Assembly: GCF_902459695.1 (NCBI RefSeq) | Contig: NZ_CABPRZ010000007.1 | Coordinates: forward strand, 186,001 to 250,000 | Source: Pandoraea terrae | GTDB taxonomy: Bacteria > Pseudomonadota > Gammaproteobacteria > Burkholderiales > Burkholderiaceae | Direction: 5' to 3' | DNA: 64,000 nucleotides | Shown here: in pieces, positions 30,833 to 39,676 of the stretch | Position numbering within the stretch: the stretch's first letter is position 1 | Layout: each line of letters starts with the position of its first letter | Notes under the pieces: model-generated | The model's input: the letters and a program-made list of their open reading frames with translations, nothing else | The model's database searches: none | What the model was told of the DNA's origin: nothing | Made by a program: the position numbers and the translations under genes

Positions 30833-30989
30833 CTATTTCGCCGCCATCCGCAACGCGCCATCAAGACGAATCACTTCGTCATTGGGCATGACGTTCTCGC
30901 AAACGTGCGCGACGAGCGCGGCGCACGGTCGCGGCACCAAGTCCGGAGGGGCCGCCAGTGACAATGAAACACGCATTCTTCAGATCTAT
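30833..30989 (-). pseudogene. Short-chain dehydrogenase relic with large internal deletion
   Basis: The minus strand reads [25 protein letters not shown], an SDR nucleotide-binding N-terminus, from about 30989. It then passes within a few codons, in another frame, to [26 protein letters not shown]-stop. That end matches the C-terminus of the intact SDR at 60661-61425 (FENSMLNGETIRLDGAIRM). About 200 codons are missing. The segment 30606-30832 shows only faint thiolase-like wording (GGIAVGHRL) and is not called. Confidence 0.7.
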
Positions 30990-31048
30990 TTCCTTTCCCT
31001 CTTGACCAAGATGGAGATGCTGCATACCACCCGTGGTACTACCCTGCG

Positions 31049-32083
31049 TTACAGCCCGTCTTTCGCGGTGCGTTCCTGGCCGGGTGTGCGGTTAAAAAAC
31101 TTCCGGTAGCACCGGCCAAGGTGAGACGCGCCAGTGAATCCGCAGCGCATCGCGATATCGAGTAGCGGATATGTCGATTCGTGAAGTAATTTTTGTGCCG
31201 CCTTTAGTCGCAGCTCCAAATAGAATTGCGAGGGCCGCACCTTCAAATGCTTCAGCCATAACCGTTCGAACTGGCGGGGGGATATGCCCGTCAGCGAAGC
31301 GATGGTCGTGATCGGGATCGGCCGCTCAATGTTCTGTTCCATCAGCGTAATCGCGTTGACCATGCGCCGGTCTTCGATGCCGTACCGCCATTGGATCGCC
31401 ATTTTCTGGCTTTCCTCGGAGCCGCGCATGCGCGCGTGCAGGAAATTATCGGCCACTTCGGCCGCGAGTTGACGGCTATGCTGATGCGCGATGAGATCGA
31501 GCATCAGGTCCATCGCAGCCGTGCCGCCCGCACAGGTCAAGCGATTGCCGTCAACACAGTACAGGTCGCGGGTCACCTCGATCGACGGAAACTCATCGGC
31601 AAACGCCCGCAGGGCTTCCCAATGGATCGTGCAGCGCCGCTTGTCAAGCAGTCCGGCGCGCGCGAGGATCATCGTGCCGAGGCTGATGCCGCCCAAGGGG
31701 CAGCCCGTCGCGGCGTATCGCCTCAGGAAGTCGAATACTTGCGCATTGCGATAATCGTCTACGCCGATACTGGCAACCACGAACAGATGGCTGAACTGGG
31801 GCGACGATGTCATCGCAAACTCCGGCAAAAGCGAAAAGCCGGAACTCGAGGACACCGGTTCGCCATCCGCGCTGATCAAGTGCCAGCTATAGAGCGGCTT
31901 GCCGGACATCCGGTTGGCCGCGCGCAGCGGTTCAGTCGCTGAACTGAGCGCCATCATCGAGAAATGCGGGACGAGAAAGAAACCCATGCGCTGGGTCGTC
32001 GGATCACCTTGATCGCATTCTGACAGAGCCATGGGCAATTGCAGGTCGATGACAGGAGGCTGTCGGCAGCCGATAGTTCGCAC
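31049..32083 (-). CDS. GlxA-family AraC-type transcriptional regulator
   Basis: The 344-residue regulator has an N-terminal DJ-1/PfpI-like domain (MGFFLVPHFSMMALSSATEPLRAAN; GISLGTMILARAGLLDKRR) and a C-terminal AraC double HTH (TTIASLTGISPRQFERLWLK; LLDIAMRCGFTGASHLGRCYRKFF). The GTG start at 32083 has AGAGG upstream; ATG 32032 is an alternative. GlxA-type regulators such as CdhR and GbdR control carnitine and betaine catabolism in Pseudomonas. The neighbouring betaine-type transport/CoA operon on the same strand makes that family link attractive. It starts 50 bp after the PrpD-like gene stop. Confidence 0.92.
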   Translation of the reverse strand: MRTIGCRQPPVIDLQLPMALSECDQGDPTTQRMGFFLVPHFSMMALSSATEPLRAANRMSGKPLYSWHLISADGEPVSSSSGFSLLPEFAMTSSPQFSHLFVVASIGVDDYRNAQVFDFLRRYAATGCPLGGISLGTMILARAGLLDKRRCTIHWEALRAFADEFPSIEVTRDLYCVDGNRLTCAGGTAAMDLMLDLIAHQHSRQLAAEVADNFLHARMRGSEESQKMAIQWRYGIEDRRMVNAITLMEQNIERPIPITTIASLTGISPRQFERLWLKHLKVRPSQFYLELRLKAAQKLLHESTYPLLDIAMRCGFTGASHLGRCYRKFFNRTPGQERTAKDGL

Positions 32084-32132
32084 GCGCCCTCTTCGCCTGG
32101 GCCGCGAGGGTCGCGCGCATCGATCCGGAAGA

Positions 32133-33470
32133 TTACACCCGGATCTCGCTTAGCACCAGATCGAGCAATGGCGCGATCGGGGCGTCGTTCGAGCCCAGGT
32201 CGTCGATGCGGCTCTCGAGATCCTTCGCCTGCCGTGCGTCGCAGACGCCCTCGGCGAACTGGCGGAACTTCTGTCGGATCGCGGCGGCGCCAAACGGCAA
32301 GTCCGGATCGCCACGTGCCTGGGTCGGCCCGGAGTCAAAGACGCGGCCGTCGTGCAGCTCCACGCTCACGTCCGCCACGCGCTCCTTCGGAAAGTGGGAT
32401 GTGAATTCGGCGTGCTCCTGGGTGCGTATCAGATGACTGAGCCGAAGCACTTCGGCGTCCGTGAGGCGCGCGCCCTCGATCGCATCGAAACTGACCGTGC
32501 CGTACTTGAGTGCCACGGCCACCGAGAACAGCAAACTGTATTGCGCTTGCTCCGTCGTCGCGGGCTGCGCATGGGCAAGTCGCGTGGCATGATGGAAGGT
32601 CGCGACGCGCACCTCGCGGATCTGTTCGCTCGCAAAACGGTGCCGCTGCTTGAGCGTCAGTGCCGCGTCGATGGCCGGATGCGCCCAGCGGCATACCGGT
32701 TGCGGCTTGAAATACTGCTCCATGATGCGCCAGCGCTCACCGAGATCGCTCCAGTACCGCTGTACCTCAGGCTGCTCGAGGGTAAGTGCCGGCGCACCGG
32801 TGAAACCCTGCCGTGCAAGAAATCCGGCACTGAGACCCGCCATGCATCCCCACCCCGAGCCATCCTTCACCATGGTCGGATGGTCGATGCATCGCATCAT
32901 CTGGCTGCGCGGCCCATGGTATTCGGCAATACCGAGTGCCTCGCGCGTTTGCTGCGGATCGAGTTCCAGCACGCGCGCGACCAGCGATGCCGCAGCCAGC
33001 GCGTTCCAGGCACCCGACGTGTGATAGTCGCAGGCGCTCGCATGCAGCGCAATGCCCGCGCGTGTGCCGATCTCGTAACCGAGCACGAGCGACGTGAGAA
33101 ATTCCCGGCCGCTCATCTCGGGCCGCTGCTCCGCCAGCGCAAGCAGCGCGGGGAGCACCGTCACGCCAACGTGCCCTTTCGTCTCGGCGTGGCCGTCATG
33201 TCCGTCGCAGCTGTCGATCGTCATCGCGCCCGCGAGGCCTGCGCCGACAGGACTTGCCACGCGCCCATCAAAGAGAATGCGCGAGCGCATCTTGCCGGGC
33301 GCAAAAAACTCGACTGCGTGGTCACTCGCGATATGCGACAAGGTAGTCGTTCGGCCGGCCAGCGCGACGCCCAGCAGATCGAGCAGGCACAATCTGCCCT
33401 GCTCGACAACGTCCTGCGGCAAATCGCCGAACGTCAGATGATGGATGAACGAAATAGCCGGGGTGCTCAT
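32133..33470 (-). CDS. MmgE/PrpD-family protein
   Basis: This 445-residue member of the 2-methylcitrate dehydratase / cis-aconitate decarboxylase family has the conserved SCDGHDGHAETKGHVGVTVLPA block, AGIALHASACDYHTSGAWNAL, and KPQPVCRWAHPAIDA. Family members dehydrate or decarboxylate small hydroxy-acids; the substrate here is unknown. GGAGATTAACGC precedes the ATG, and the start lies three bases after the crotonase stop. It is the last gene of the CoA operon. Confidence 0.9.
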   Translation of the reverse strand: MSTPAISFIHHLTFGDLPQDVVEQGRLCLLDLLGVALAGRTTTLSHIASDHAVEFFAPGKMRSRILFDGRVASPVGAGLAGAMTIDSCDGHDGHAETKGHVGVTVLPALLALAEQRPEMSGREFLTSLVLGYEIGTRAGIALHASACDYHTSGAWNALAAASLVARVLELDPQQTREALGIAEYHGPRSQMMRCIDHPTMVKDGSGWGCMAGLSAGFLARQGFTGAPALTLEQPEVQRYWSDLGERWRIMEQYFKPQPVCRWAHPAIDAALTLKQRHRFASEQIREVRVATFHHATRLAHAQPATTEQAQYSLLFSVAVALKYGTVSFDAIEGARLTDAEVLRLSHLIRTQEHAEFTSHFPKERVADVSVELHDGRVFDSGPTQARGDPDLPFGAAAIRQKFRQFAEGVCDARQAKDLESRIDDLGSNDAPIAPLLDLVLSEIRV

Positions 33471-33473
33471 GCG

Positions 33474-34274
33474 TTAATCTCCGGTAAAATGGGCGGGCCG
33501 CCGCTCGAAGGTTGCCGTGAGAGCCTCGCGGTGATCGGCGGTGCGGTGTGCGATGCCCTGGAACGCAGCCGACAATTCCAGCAGGCTGGGCAGATCCATT
33601 CGCTGTCCTTCTCTGATGAGCCGCTTGGACATCCGCAGCACGCCGGGAGGATTGCTGGCGATCGCTCGAGCGAGCGCGCGCGCCGCATCCATCAATTCAC
33701 CGTCCGGCACGACCCGCGAAACCAGTCCCCACTCGTGCGCGCATTGCGCATCAATCGGCGTGCCGGTAAAGATCATTTCGCATGCGCGCGACAGTCCAAT
33801 GGCACGGGGCAGCAGCCAGGCGCCGCCGTCGCCCGGAATGATGCCCACCTTGGCGAAACTTTCGGCAAACACCGCGCTTGCGGCGGCAAGGCGGATGTCG
33901 CACATCAGGGCAAGATCGCAGCCAGCGCCATGTGCCGGGCCATTGACCGCGGCGATGCAAGGCACATCGAGTTCATGGAATGCTTTGGGAATGCGCTGGA
34001 TGCCGCGCCGATAGTTCTCGCGAATGTGCGCCGAGCCGCCTGCGAATGTGCCGACATCGTCGCGCATATGCTTGATGTTGCCCCCCGACGAGAATGCGGT
34101 CCCCTCGCCTGTCAGGATAATCGCCCGCACGGCGAGGTCCGCCTGCGCACGCTCGAGGCTAGCCACCAGGGCATCGACGACCTCCATCTCCGTGAGCGCG
34201 TTGCGCGTGGCCGGCCGGTTCAGGGTCAGCGTGACGATCGTTTCGTCGAGCTCATACCGGACTGCGTCGCTCAT
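33474..34274 (-). CDS. Enoyl-CoA hydratase/isomerase (crotonase)
   Basis: This 266-residue crotonase has the oxyanion-hole segments AFSSGGNIKHM and GPAHGAGCDLALMCD, and VGIIPGDGGAWLLPR where one catalytic Glu often sits (GDGGAW instead of PEGG). It is clearly paralogous to the crotonase at 62673-63467, sharing GDGGAWLLPR and the spacing throughout. The ATG overlaps the ligase stop as ATGA and follows AGGAG. It probably hydrates the enoyl-CoA made by the acyl-CoA dehydrogenase of this operon. Confidence 0.92.
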   Translation of the reverse strand: MSDAVRYELDETIVTLTLNRPATRNALTEMEVVDALVASLERAQADLAVRAIILTGEGTAFSSGGNIKHMRDDVGTFAGGSAHIRENYRRGIQRIPKAFHELDVPCIAAVNGPAHGAGCDLALMCDIRLAAASAVFAESFAKVGIIPGDGGAWLLPRAIGLSRACEMIFTGTPIDAQCAHEWGLVSRVVPDGELMDAARALARAIASNPPGVLRMSKRLIREGQRMDLPSLLELSAAFQGIAHRTADHREALTATFERRPAHFTGD

Positions 34275-35857
34275 TGTGAGGCTCCTGTCGTCAGGCGTTG
34301 ATAAACTGCACCGGCCAGTTCATGGCGCAGCACCTTGCCGCTCGGGTTCAACGGCAGTTGATCGACGAAAAACACCCTTTTCGGACGCTTGTAGGGGGCG
34401 AGGTCGTCGCTCGCCTTGCAGAACGCGACGACGACCTCCTCGGTAAGATGCGCGTCGCTGCGCACGACAAAGGCGGTGACCGCCTGCCCCCACTTCGGGT
34501 CAGGTACCCCGATCACCGCAGCCTCCTGCACGCCGGGACAGCGATACAGGACTTCCTCGACTTCGCGCGGATAGATATTCTCCCCGCCCGACACGATCAT
34601 GTCGTCGGCGCGGCCATGGAAGTGAAAATACCCCGCGTCGTCGACGCTGAAGAGGTCGCCCGTATACAACCAGCCGCCCTTGAATTTCTTCTCGGTCTCG
34701 ACTGGATTGTTCCAGTAGCTGGCTGCCAGTTGCGGGCCCTTCACGAGGAGCTGGCCGACTTCGCCGGCAGGCACGGTCTCGGCCGGCGACACGGTTCGCT
34801 CCGGATCGTGCTTGACGACGCGACAGGTGCTGATCAGCGTCGGCTTGCCGCACGAGCCAAGATACGCCAGGGCATCGCGCGGATGCAGCAGCAACGTCAG
34901 GCTCGCCTCCGTCATCCCATAGCCGTTGAAGATATTGGGGCAGAACTCCTCGATCACGCGCTGCATGGTTGCAGCCGGAATCGCCGCGCCGCCCGTCGTG
35001 ATCATGCGCAGGCTGCTGACGTCGATCGAGGCAAAGCGCGGATGGAACAACATGTCCTGGATTTGCGTCGGCACCGCGAACAGCGTCGTGATGTGATGGC
35101 GCGCAATCGTCTCGAGCGTGGCCAGCGGTTCGTAGCGCGACAAGATCACGTTCGCGGCGCCCACCATCATGTGGGGCACAAAATAAGCCTGCATGCCCCC
35201 CACGTGATACAACGGCGCGATATGCAATGCGGCGTCTTCGCTCGTCAGGCTGTATTCCATCACGCAGTTGGTCGCGATCGCGACGTCGTTACCGTGCGTG
35301 TGGATCGCGCCCTTGGGGCGGCCGGTCGTTCCGGACGTATAGACGAGCGCCGAGATGTCGTCCGGCTTCACGCGAGGCAGTGGCGCATCAAGCGCTTCGA
35401 CACCGTCGATCAGCGCCTCAAAGGCATGGTGATGCGCTGGCGGCATTGCTGCGGCGGCCGGCGCGCCCGACACCCAGACGAAGGTACGCAGGTCCGGCAG
35501 TGCCTGCTCGATCTTGCCGATGACGGGCAGCATCGATTCATCGTAGATCACGGCACGCGCGCCGGCATCCCGCAGGATGAAGGCAGCCTCGTTGGCCGAC
35601 AAGCGGTAATTCATCGGCACGGCGATGGCACCGAGTAGCTGGCACGCCATATAGGCCGTCGGCGTCGCATCGGACGTCTTCTGCAGGATGGCAACCCGGT
35701 CCATGGGCCGAACGCCGAGGCTGAACAGCGCCTGTGCGAATCGCCTGACGCGCAGACCCCATACCGCATAGGTAAGCGTGGTGTCGCCGCAAACGAGCGC
35801 TAGTCGCTCGGGATACTTTGCGACGGTGTTTTCAAACAGTGACGTGATCGTGAGCAT
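34271..35857 (-). CDS. Acyl-CoA ligase (AMP-forming)
   Basis: This 528-residue ANL enzyme activates a carboxylic acid with ATP and CoA. It has the P-loop YTSGTTGRPKGAIHTH, NGYGMTEASL, YTGDLFSVDDAGYFHFHGR, DDMIVSGGENIYPREVE and the catalytic Lys in NPSGKVLRHEL. All key residues are intact. By position it is the counterpart of CaiC, activating the product of the upstream nitrilase or the imported acid. Coupled translation to the crotonase. Confidence 0.93.
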   Translation of the reverse strand: MLTITSLFENTVAKYPERLALVCGDTTLTYAVWGLRVRRFAQALFSLGVRPMDRVAILQKTSDATPTAYMACQLLGAIAVPMNYRLSANEAAFILRDAGARAVIYDESMLPVIGKIEQALPDLRTFVWVSGAPAAAAMPPAHHHAFEALIDGVEALDAPLPRVKPDDISALVYTSGTTGRPKGAIHTHGNDVAIATNCVMEYSLTSEDAALHIAPLYHVGGMQAYFVPHMMVGAANVILSRYEPLATLETIARHHITTLFAVPTQIQDMLFHPRFASIDVSSLRMITTGGAAIPAATMQRVIEEFCPNIFNGYGMTEASLTLLLHPRDALAYLGSCGKPTLISTCRVVKHDPERTVSPAETVPAGEVGQLLVKGPQLAASYWNNPVETEKKFKGGWLYTGDLFSVDDAGYFHFHGRADDMIVSGGENIYPREVEEVLYRCPGVQEAAVIGVPDPKWGQAVTAFVVRSDAHLTEEVVVAFCKASDDLAPYKRPKRVFFVDQLPLNPSGKVLRHELAGAVYQRLTTGASQ

Positions 35858-35875
35858 GGGACGGGGTGAAACGCT

Positions 35876-37072
35876 TTAGAGATTGATCCGGATATCCGGG
35901 AGGTCGCGGCTGGCAATCAGGTATTTGGCGACCTCCGACGTGCCGCCGACGATCGTGAGCGCACGGGCATCGCGGTAGACTTGCTCGGCACGGCCGTACT
36001 CCTTGGTAATGCCGTCGCCGCCAAGGATCTGCACCGTTTCGTTGGCGCAGAAATTCGCGGTCTCGGTAGCCACCAGCTTGGCCATGGCTGCCTCCTTCAT
36101 GAGGGCCTTGCCGTCGGCCCCGGCGTCGTACATCTTGGTGGCCCGATAGGTAAGGAGTTCCGCCGCATCGATGCGCCAACTCATTTGCGCGATCTTCTCC
36201 CAGATCAACTGCTTGCAGCCCAGCATCTGCCCAAACGACCTGCGCCGCTGCGCATGCGCCGTGGCAATGTCGAACGCGCTGCGTGCGACCCCGAGGCCTG
36301 AGCCGCCGAGGATTGCCCGTTCGAAATTGAACATGCCGCGCATGATGCGGAAGCCGCCGCCCCGCTCGCCGAGCAGGTGATCGGCCGGCACGCGGCAGTC
36401 GTTGAACTCGACTTCGCCCACGATGCAGCCGCGCCGGCCCATGAACGTGTAATTGCGCGGGAAACGGACGCCGGGCGCGGTCGCCGGGACTGCGACGGCC
36501 GTCATGCCTGCATGAGCCGGGTCAGCATCGGTCGCGGTGCCATAGACGATGTACACATCGGCAACCGAGGCGTTCGAGATATAGCGCTTGAAGCCGTTGA
36601 TGACCCATTCATTGGTCTTCGCATCGAAGTCGATCCGCGTTTCCATGCCTGCGGAATCGCTGCCGACATTGGGTTCAGTCACGCAAATCGCGCCAATCGC
36701 GGTGCCGTCGAGAATGGGGTCCAAATAGGTTTCGCGCAATCGCTCGCCCGCATGACGGTGCAGCGGGTAGGCGCAACTCAGTGCGGTCGCAATGGTCGTC
36801 TCAAACGCGTAGTTGATGTATGCGGCCTCCTCGGAGAGCACCGTTGCATGGGTGAGGCCCGGCTTTGCGAGCGGACCTCGGTATAACTCGGGAAACATCA
36901 GTCGCAGGTACCCTGCCTCGCCCAGCGAGCGCACCACATGCTTCACCGCAGACCAGTCCTGCTGGTCTTCAATGTCACTCGCCCGCGGGGCCAGTTCGCG
37001 CCGCAGGAAATCGCGCACCTCGCACCGGAACGCGCGATCGGCGTCGTCAAGCAGAAAGTCTCGCATCGTCAT
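35876..37072 (-). CDS. Acyl-CoA dehydrogenase family protein
   Basis: This 398-residue flavoprotein has ICVTEPNVGSDSAGMETR, RGMFNFERAILGGSGLGVARSA, RRSFGQMLGCKQLIWEK and YRDARALTIVGGTSEV. In MCAD-type enzymes the last motif is EGT with the catalytic Glu; here it is GGT, as in LCAD/IVD-type members that carry the base on helix G. It may oxidise or reduce a branched or charged acyl-CoA, as CaiA does. It starts three bases after the nitrilase stop. Confidence 0.92.
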   Translation of the reverse strand: MTMRDFLLDDADRAFRCEVRDFLRRELAPRASDIEDQQDWSAVKHVVRSLGEAGYLRLMFPELYRGPLAKPGLTHATVLSEEAAYINYAFETTIATALSCAYPLHRHAGERLRETYLDPILDGTAIGAICVTEPNVGSDSAGMETRIDFDAKTNEWVINGFKRYISNASVADVYIVYGTATDADPAHAGMTAVAVPATAPGVRFPRNYTFMGRRGCIVGEVEFNDCRVPADHLLGERGGGFRIMRGMFNFERAILGGSGLGVARSAFDIATAHAQRRRSFGQMLGCKQLIWEKIAQMSWRIDAAELLTYRATKMYDAGADGKALMKEAAMAKLVATETANFCANETVQILGGDGITKEYGRAEQVYRDARALTIVGGTSEVAKYLIASRDLPDIRINL

Positions 37073-37075
37073 GTC

Positions 37076-37960
37076 TCAGTCAGGTTGGGTGGCGAGGTCG
37101 CGTCGGCTTGTGCGCTGGCGCAGCGCGAACGCTCGCGCGTCGCGCACGGTGGGCAGCAGGAAGCGCGCCTGACGGATGGACGCATAGTCAAGCTCACCGA
37201 TGACGAGGCCCTCTTCCGTCTCAGAGCCGAGCGCCACGGTCTTGCCGAACGGATCGAGAATGCGCGAGCCGCCCCAGAAATTCATCATGCCTTCAGTGCC
37301 GACGCGATTCGCCATGACGATGCCCACGCCGTAGGTCAGCGCATAGAAGCGCAGGTTGACGTCCCATCCGCCGGGATTGTCGAAGCCTTCGCCCACTGCT
37401 TCGCGCGCTGAGCTGATCGACGCCGCGATCAGCGTGACGCCATCGCAGGCGAGCGTATGCACGAGTGCCGGGTTCCACAGGTCGGCGCAAATCGGCGTCG
37501 CCACGTGCCACCGATCATTCAAAGGGAAACTCTCGAGCCTCGTGCCGGCGGCAAAATACTGTCCATCCCGAAGCTTGCCGTAGGTCGCGAGTTGCGCTTT
37601 GCGGTGTATGCCGACAATCCTGCCATTCGAAACGGTCGCCGTGCTGTTGTAGAACTGTCCGGCAGGCGCCTCTTCGATGAACCCGAACACGGTGTGCAGA
37701 TCGGTACTGGCCTGGGCGAGCGTGGCGATCGCCGGATCGTCGGCGGTCATGGCGAGCCGCAGGGTGTCCTTGCCGGCGCTGTGGCCGCATAGCGAGAGCT
37801 CGGGGAAGACCAGCAGGCAAACGCCACTGGCGCGTGCCTGCGCCATATAGTCAAGGTGCCTGGCAAGGTTGATGCCGACATCGCCGTACGCGCCGTCGAT
37901 TTGTGCGGCGGCCACCTTGATCAGGTTTTGCTGTGGTTCATTTCTGGTCATGGGGTGCAT
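37076..37960 (-). CDS. Nitrilase-superfamily carbon-nitrogen hydrolase
   Basis: This 294-residue protein has the full E-K-C triad: Glu in LLVFPELSLCGHSAG, Lys in HRKAQLATYGKLRDG, and Cys in TPICADLWNP. Substrates in the superfamily are nitriles, amides or carbamoyl compounds. Between a betaine-type importer and a CoA ligase it could release the free acid from an imported amide or nitrile. The start may be 37960 or the in-frame ATG three codons later. The substrate is unknown. Confidence 0.9.
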   Translation of the reverse strand: MHPMTRNEPQQNLIKVAAAQIDGAYGDVGINLARHLDYMAQARASGVCLLVFPELSLCGHSAGKDTLRLAMTADDPAIATLAQASTDLHTVFGFIEEAPAGQFYNSTATVSNGRIVGIHRKAQLATYGKLRDGQYFAAGTRLESFPLNDRWHVATPICADLWNPALVHTLACDGVTLIAASISSAREAVGEGFDNPGGWDVNLRFYALTYGVGIVMANRVGTEGMMNFWGGSRILDPFGKTVALGSETEEGLVIGELDYASIRQARFLLPTVRDARAFALRQRTSRRDLATQPD

Positions 37961-38003
37961 TTCCGATCTCTCGAGTTGCCTGCGTAAGCGTGGTGGTCGT
38001 GCA

Positions 38004-38900
38004 TCAGATCAGGCCGGCCTGTTTCAGGAAGCTGCGGGCGACGTCGCTGAAGGACTTTTTCGACACATCGACGCTCGCGTTCAGGCGGGCCATCGTGGTC
38101 TCATCGAGTTTGGCCGACAGCGCGTTCAGGATCGGGCCCAAGGTCGGGTTGGCGTCGAGCACTGCCTTTCGGATCACCGGCGTCAGCGCGTAGGACAGGA
38201 AGAAGCCCTTGTCGTCCTTGAGCAGCACGAAGTTAAAGGCCGGAACACGGCCATCGGTGGCAAACACCAGCGCGATGTCGACCTGCCGGTCCTTGAGGGC
38301 CTGATAGGTCAGTCCCGTGTCCATGCGCTTGATCTGGTCGCGACTGAATTCGAAGCCGTAGGCCTTCTCGAGCGGATGCAGGCCGTCGGGGCGGGCATAG
38401 AATTCGGAATTGCACGCAAACGTGAATGCCTTGCCGCCATGGATCGCCTTGGCCAGATCGCTTACCGTCACGATGCCGAGCTGCTTCGCGGCGTCCCGGT
38501 TCATCGCAAAGGCGTAGGTGTTGTTCGCTTTCGACGGATTCAGCCAGACGATGCCCTTGGCGGCGTCGAGCGCCTTGACCTTTTGGTAGGCCTCGTCGGG
38601 GCTGAGCCGGTCGGTGATCTTGTTGTAGGTGATCAGCGAGGTGCCGGTGTACTCCCAGTACAGGTCAACCTGGCCATTCTCCTGGGCCTGCCGCAACACC
38701 ACGCTGCCCATGCCGTCTTTCTTGGTCACCGTGAAGCCCTTCGCCTCCAGCAGTTGCGTGGTCATCTCCGCCATCAACTGCTGTTCGGTGAAATTCTTGC
38801 CGCCGACCACGATCGGTGCGGCCGACGACGGGAAAATCCAGAAGGTTGCTAGCAGTACACAGATCAGCGCAGTGGCGCGCGCAAAATATGAATTATTCAT
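38004..38900 (-). CDS. Osmoprotectant-type ABC transporter substrate-binding protein (OpuAC/OsmF family)
   Basis: From ATG 38900, with GAGGAG upstream, the 298-residue protein has a signal peptide (ALICVLLATFWIFPSSAAP) and the OpuAC domain (VVGGKNFTEQQLMAEMTTQLLE, DLYWEYTGTSL, VWLNPSKANNTYAFAMN). These proteins bind glycine betaine, choline, carnitine or similar cations in the periplasm. It lies 38 bp after the second permease, at the end of the ABC gene set and before the nitrilase gene. Confidence 0.93.
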   Translation of the reverse strand: MNNSYFARATALICVLLATFWIFPSSAAPIVVGGKNFTEQQLMAEMTTQLLEAKGFTVTKKDGMGSVVLRQAQENGQVDLYWEYTGTSLITYNKITDRLSPDEAYQKVKALDAAKGIVWLNPSKANNTYAFAMNRDAAKQLGIVTVSDLAKAIHGGKAFTFACNSEFYARPDGLHPLEKAYGFEFSRDQIKRMDTGLTYQALKDRQVDIALVFATDGRVPAFNFVLLKDDKGFFLSYALTPVIRKAVLDANPTLGPILNALSAKLDETTMARLNASVDVSKKSFSDVARSFLKQAGLI

Positions 38901-38938
38901 GGTCTCCTCGAAGGATGAATGGCTGGTGGCCCGGTGAC

Positions 38939-39676
38939 TCAACGTTGGGGGTTGACGCCGCGCGACACAAGCCGGCGTTGCAATTGCCCGACAAACGCGT
39001 CGGTGAAGATCGCCAGCAACGCCGTCGGAATGGCGCCGGCCAGCAACATGGTGAAATCATTGAGGTCGATGCCGGTGAAGATCAATTCGCCCAGCCCGCC
39101 GCCACCGATCAGGAAGGCCAGCGGCGCGGTCCCGACGGTGATCGCCAGGGCCGTGCGGATACCCGCGAAGATCACGTACAAGGCGTTGGGCAGCTCGACG
39201 CGCCACAGGATCTGCGCCGGCGTCATGCCCATGCCGGTGGCCGCCTCGATCAGTGGGCGCGGCACCGCCCGCAACCCCTCATAGGTATTCAGGGCGATCG
39301 GCAACAAGGTGGCCACCCACAAGCCGAAGATCGCCGGCACCGGGCCGATGCCCATCGCGCTCATCGCCAGCGCCAGCAGCGCGAGTTTCGGGATCGCCTG
39401 GCCGACGTTCAATGTCTGCATGACGACGGCCGCACCGTGCCGCTGCGACGGCCGGCTCATGTAGATGCCCACCGGCACCGCCACCATAATGGCCAGCGCG
39501 CCGGCAATCGCCACCATCGTCATCAGTTGGATCGACTGGTACACGACGTCGCTGCGATACTGGGCCACGCTTGTCCACCAGCTGTCGGCGCGGGCCCCCG
39601 CGCACGCCACGGCGAGCGCCCCGCCGGTCGCTGCGCGCACCCACGCGGGTGCGCCGCTATGTCGTTCGCGTTTCAT
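38939..39676 (-). CDS. ABC transporter permease (OpuB/YehY type), second
   Basis: This 245-residue membrane protein has about six hydrophobic segments and the BPD permease EAA loop (PLIEAATGMGMTPAQILWRVELPNAL). An N-terminal segment with AVACAGARADSWW suggests a first helix or short periplasmic lead. The ATG at 39676 overlaps the ATPase stop (ATGA). The frame continues about 110 codons upstream inside the ATPase gene; that part is a shadow. Confidence 0.92.
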   Translation of the reverse strand: MKRERHSGAPAWVRAATGGALAVACAGARADSWWTSVAQYRSDVVYQSIQLMTMVAIAGALAIMVAVPVGIYMSRPSQRHGAAVVMQTLNVGQAIPKLALLALAMSAMGIGPVPAIFGLWVATLLPIALNTYEGLRAVPRPLIEAATGMGMTPAQILWRVELPNALYVIFAGIRTALAITVGTAPLAFLIGGGGLGELIFTGIDLNDFTMLLAGAIPTALLAIFTDAFVGQLQRRLVSRGVNPQR

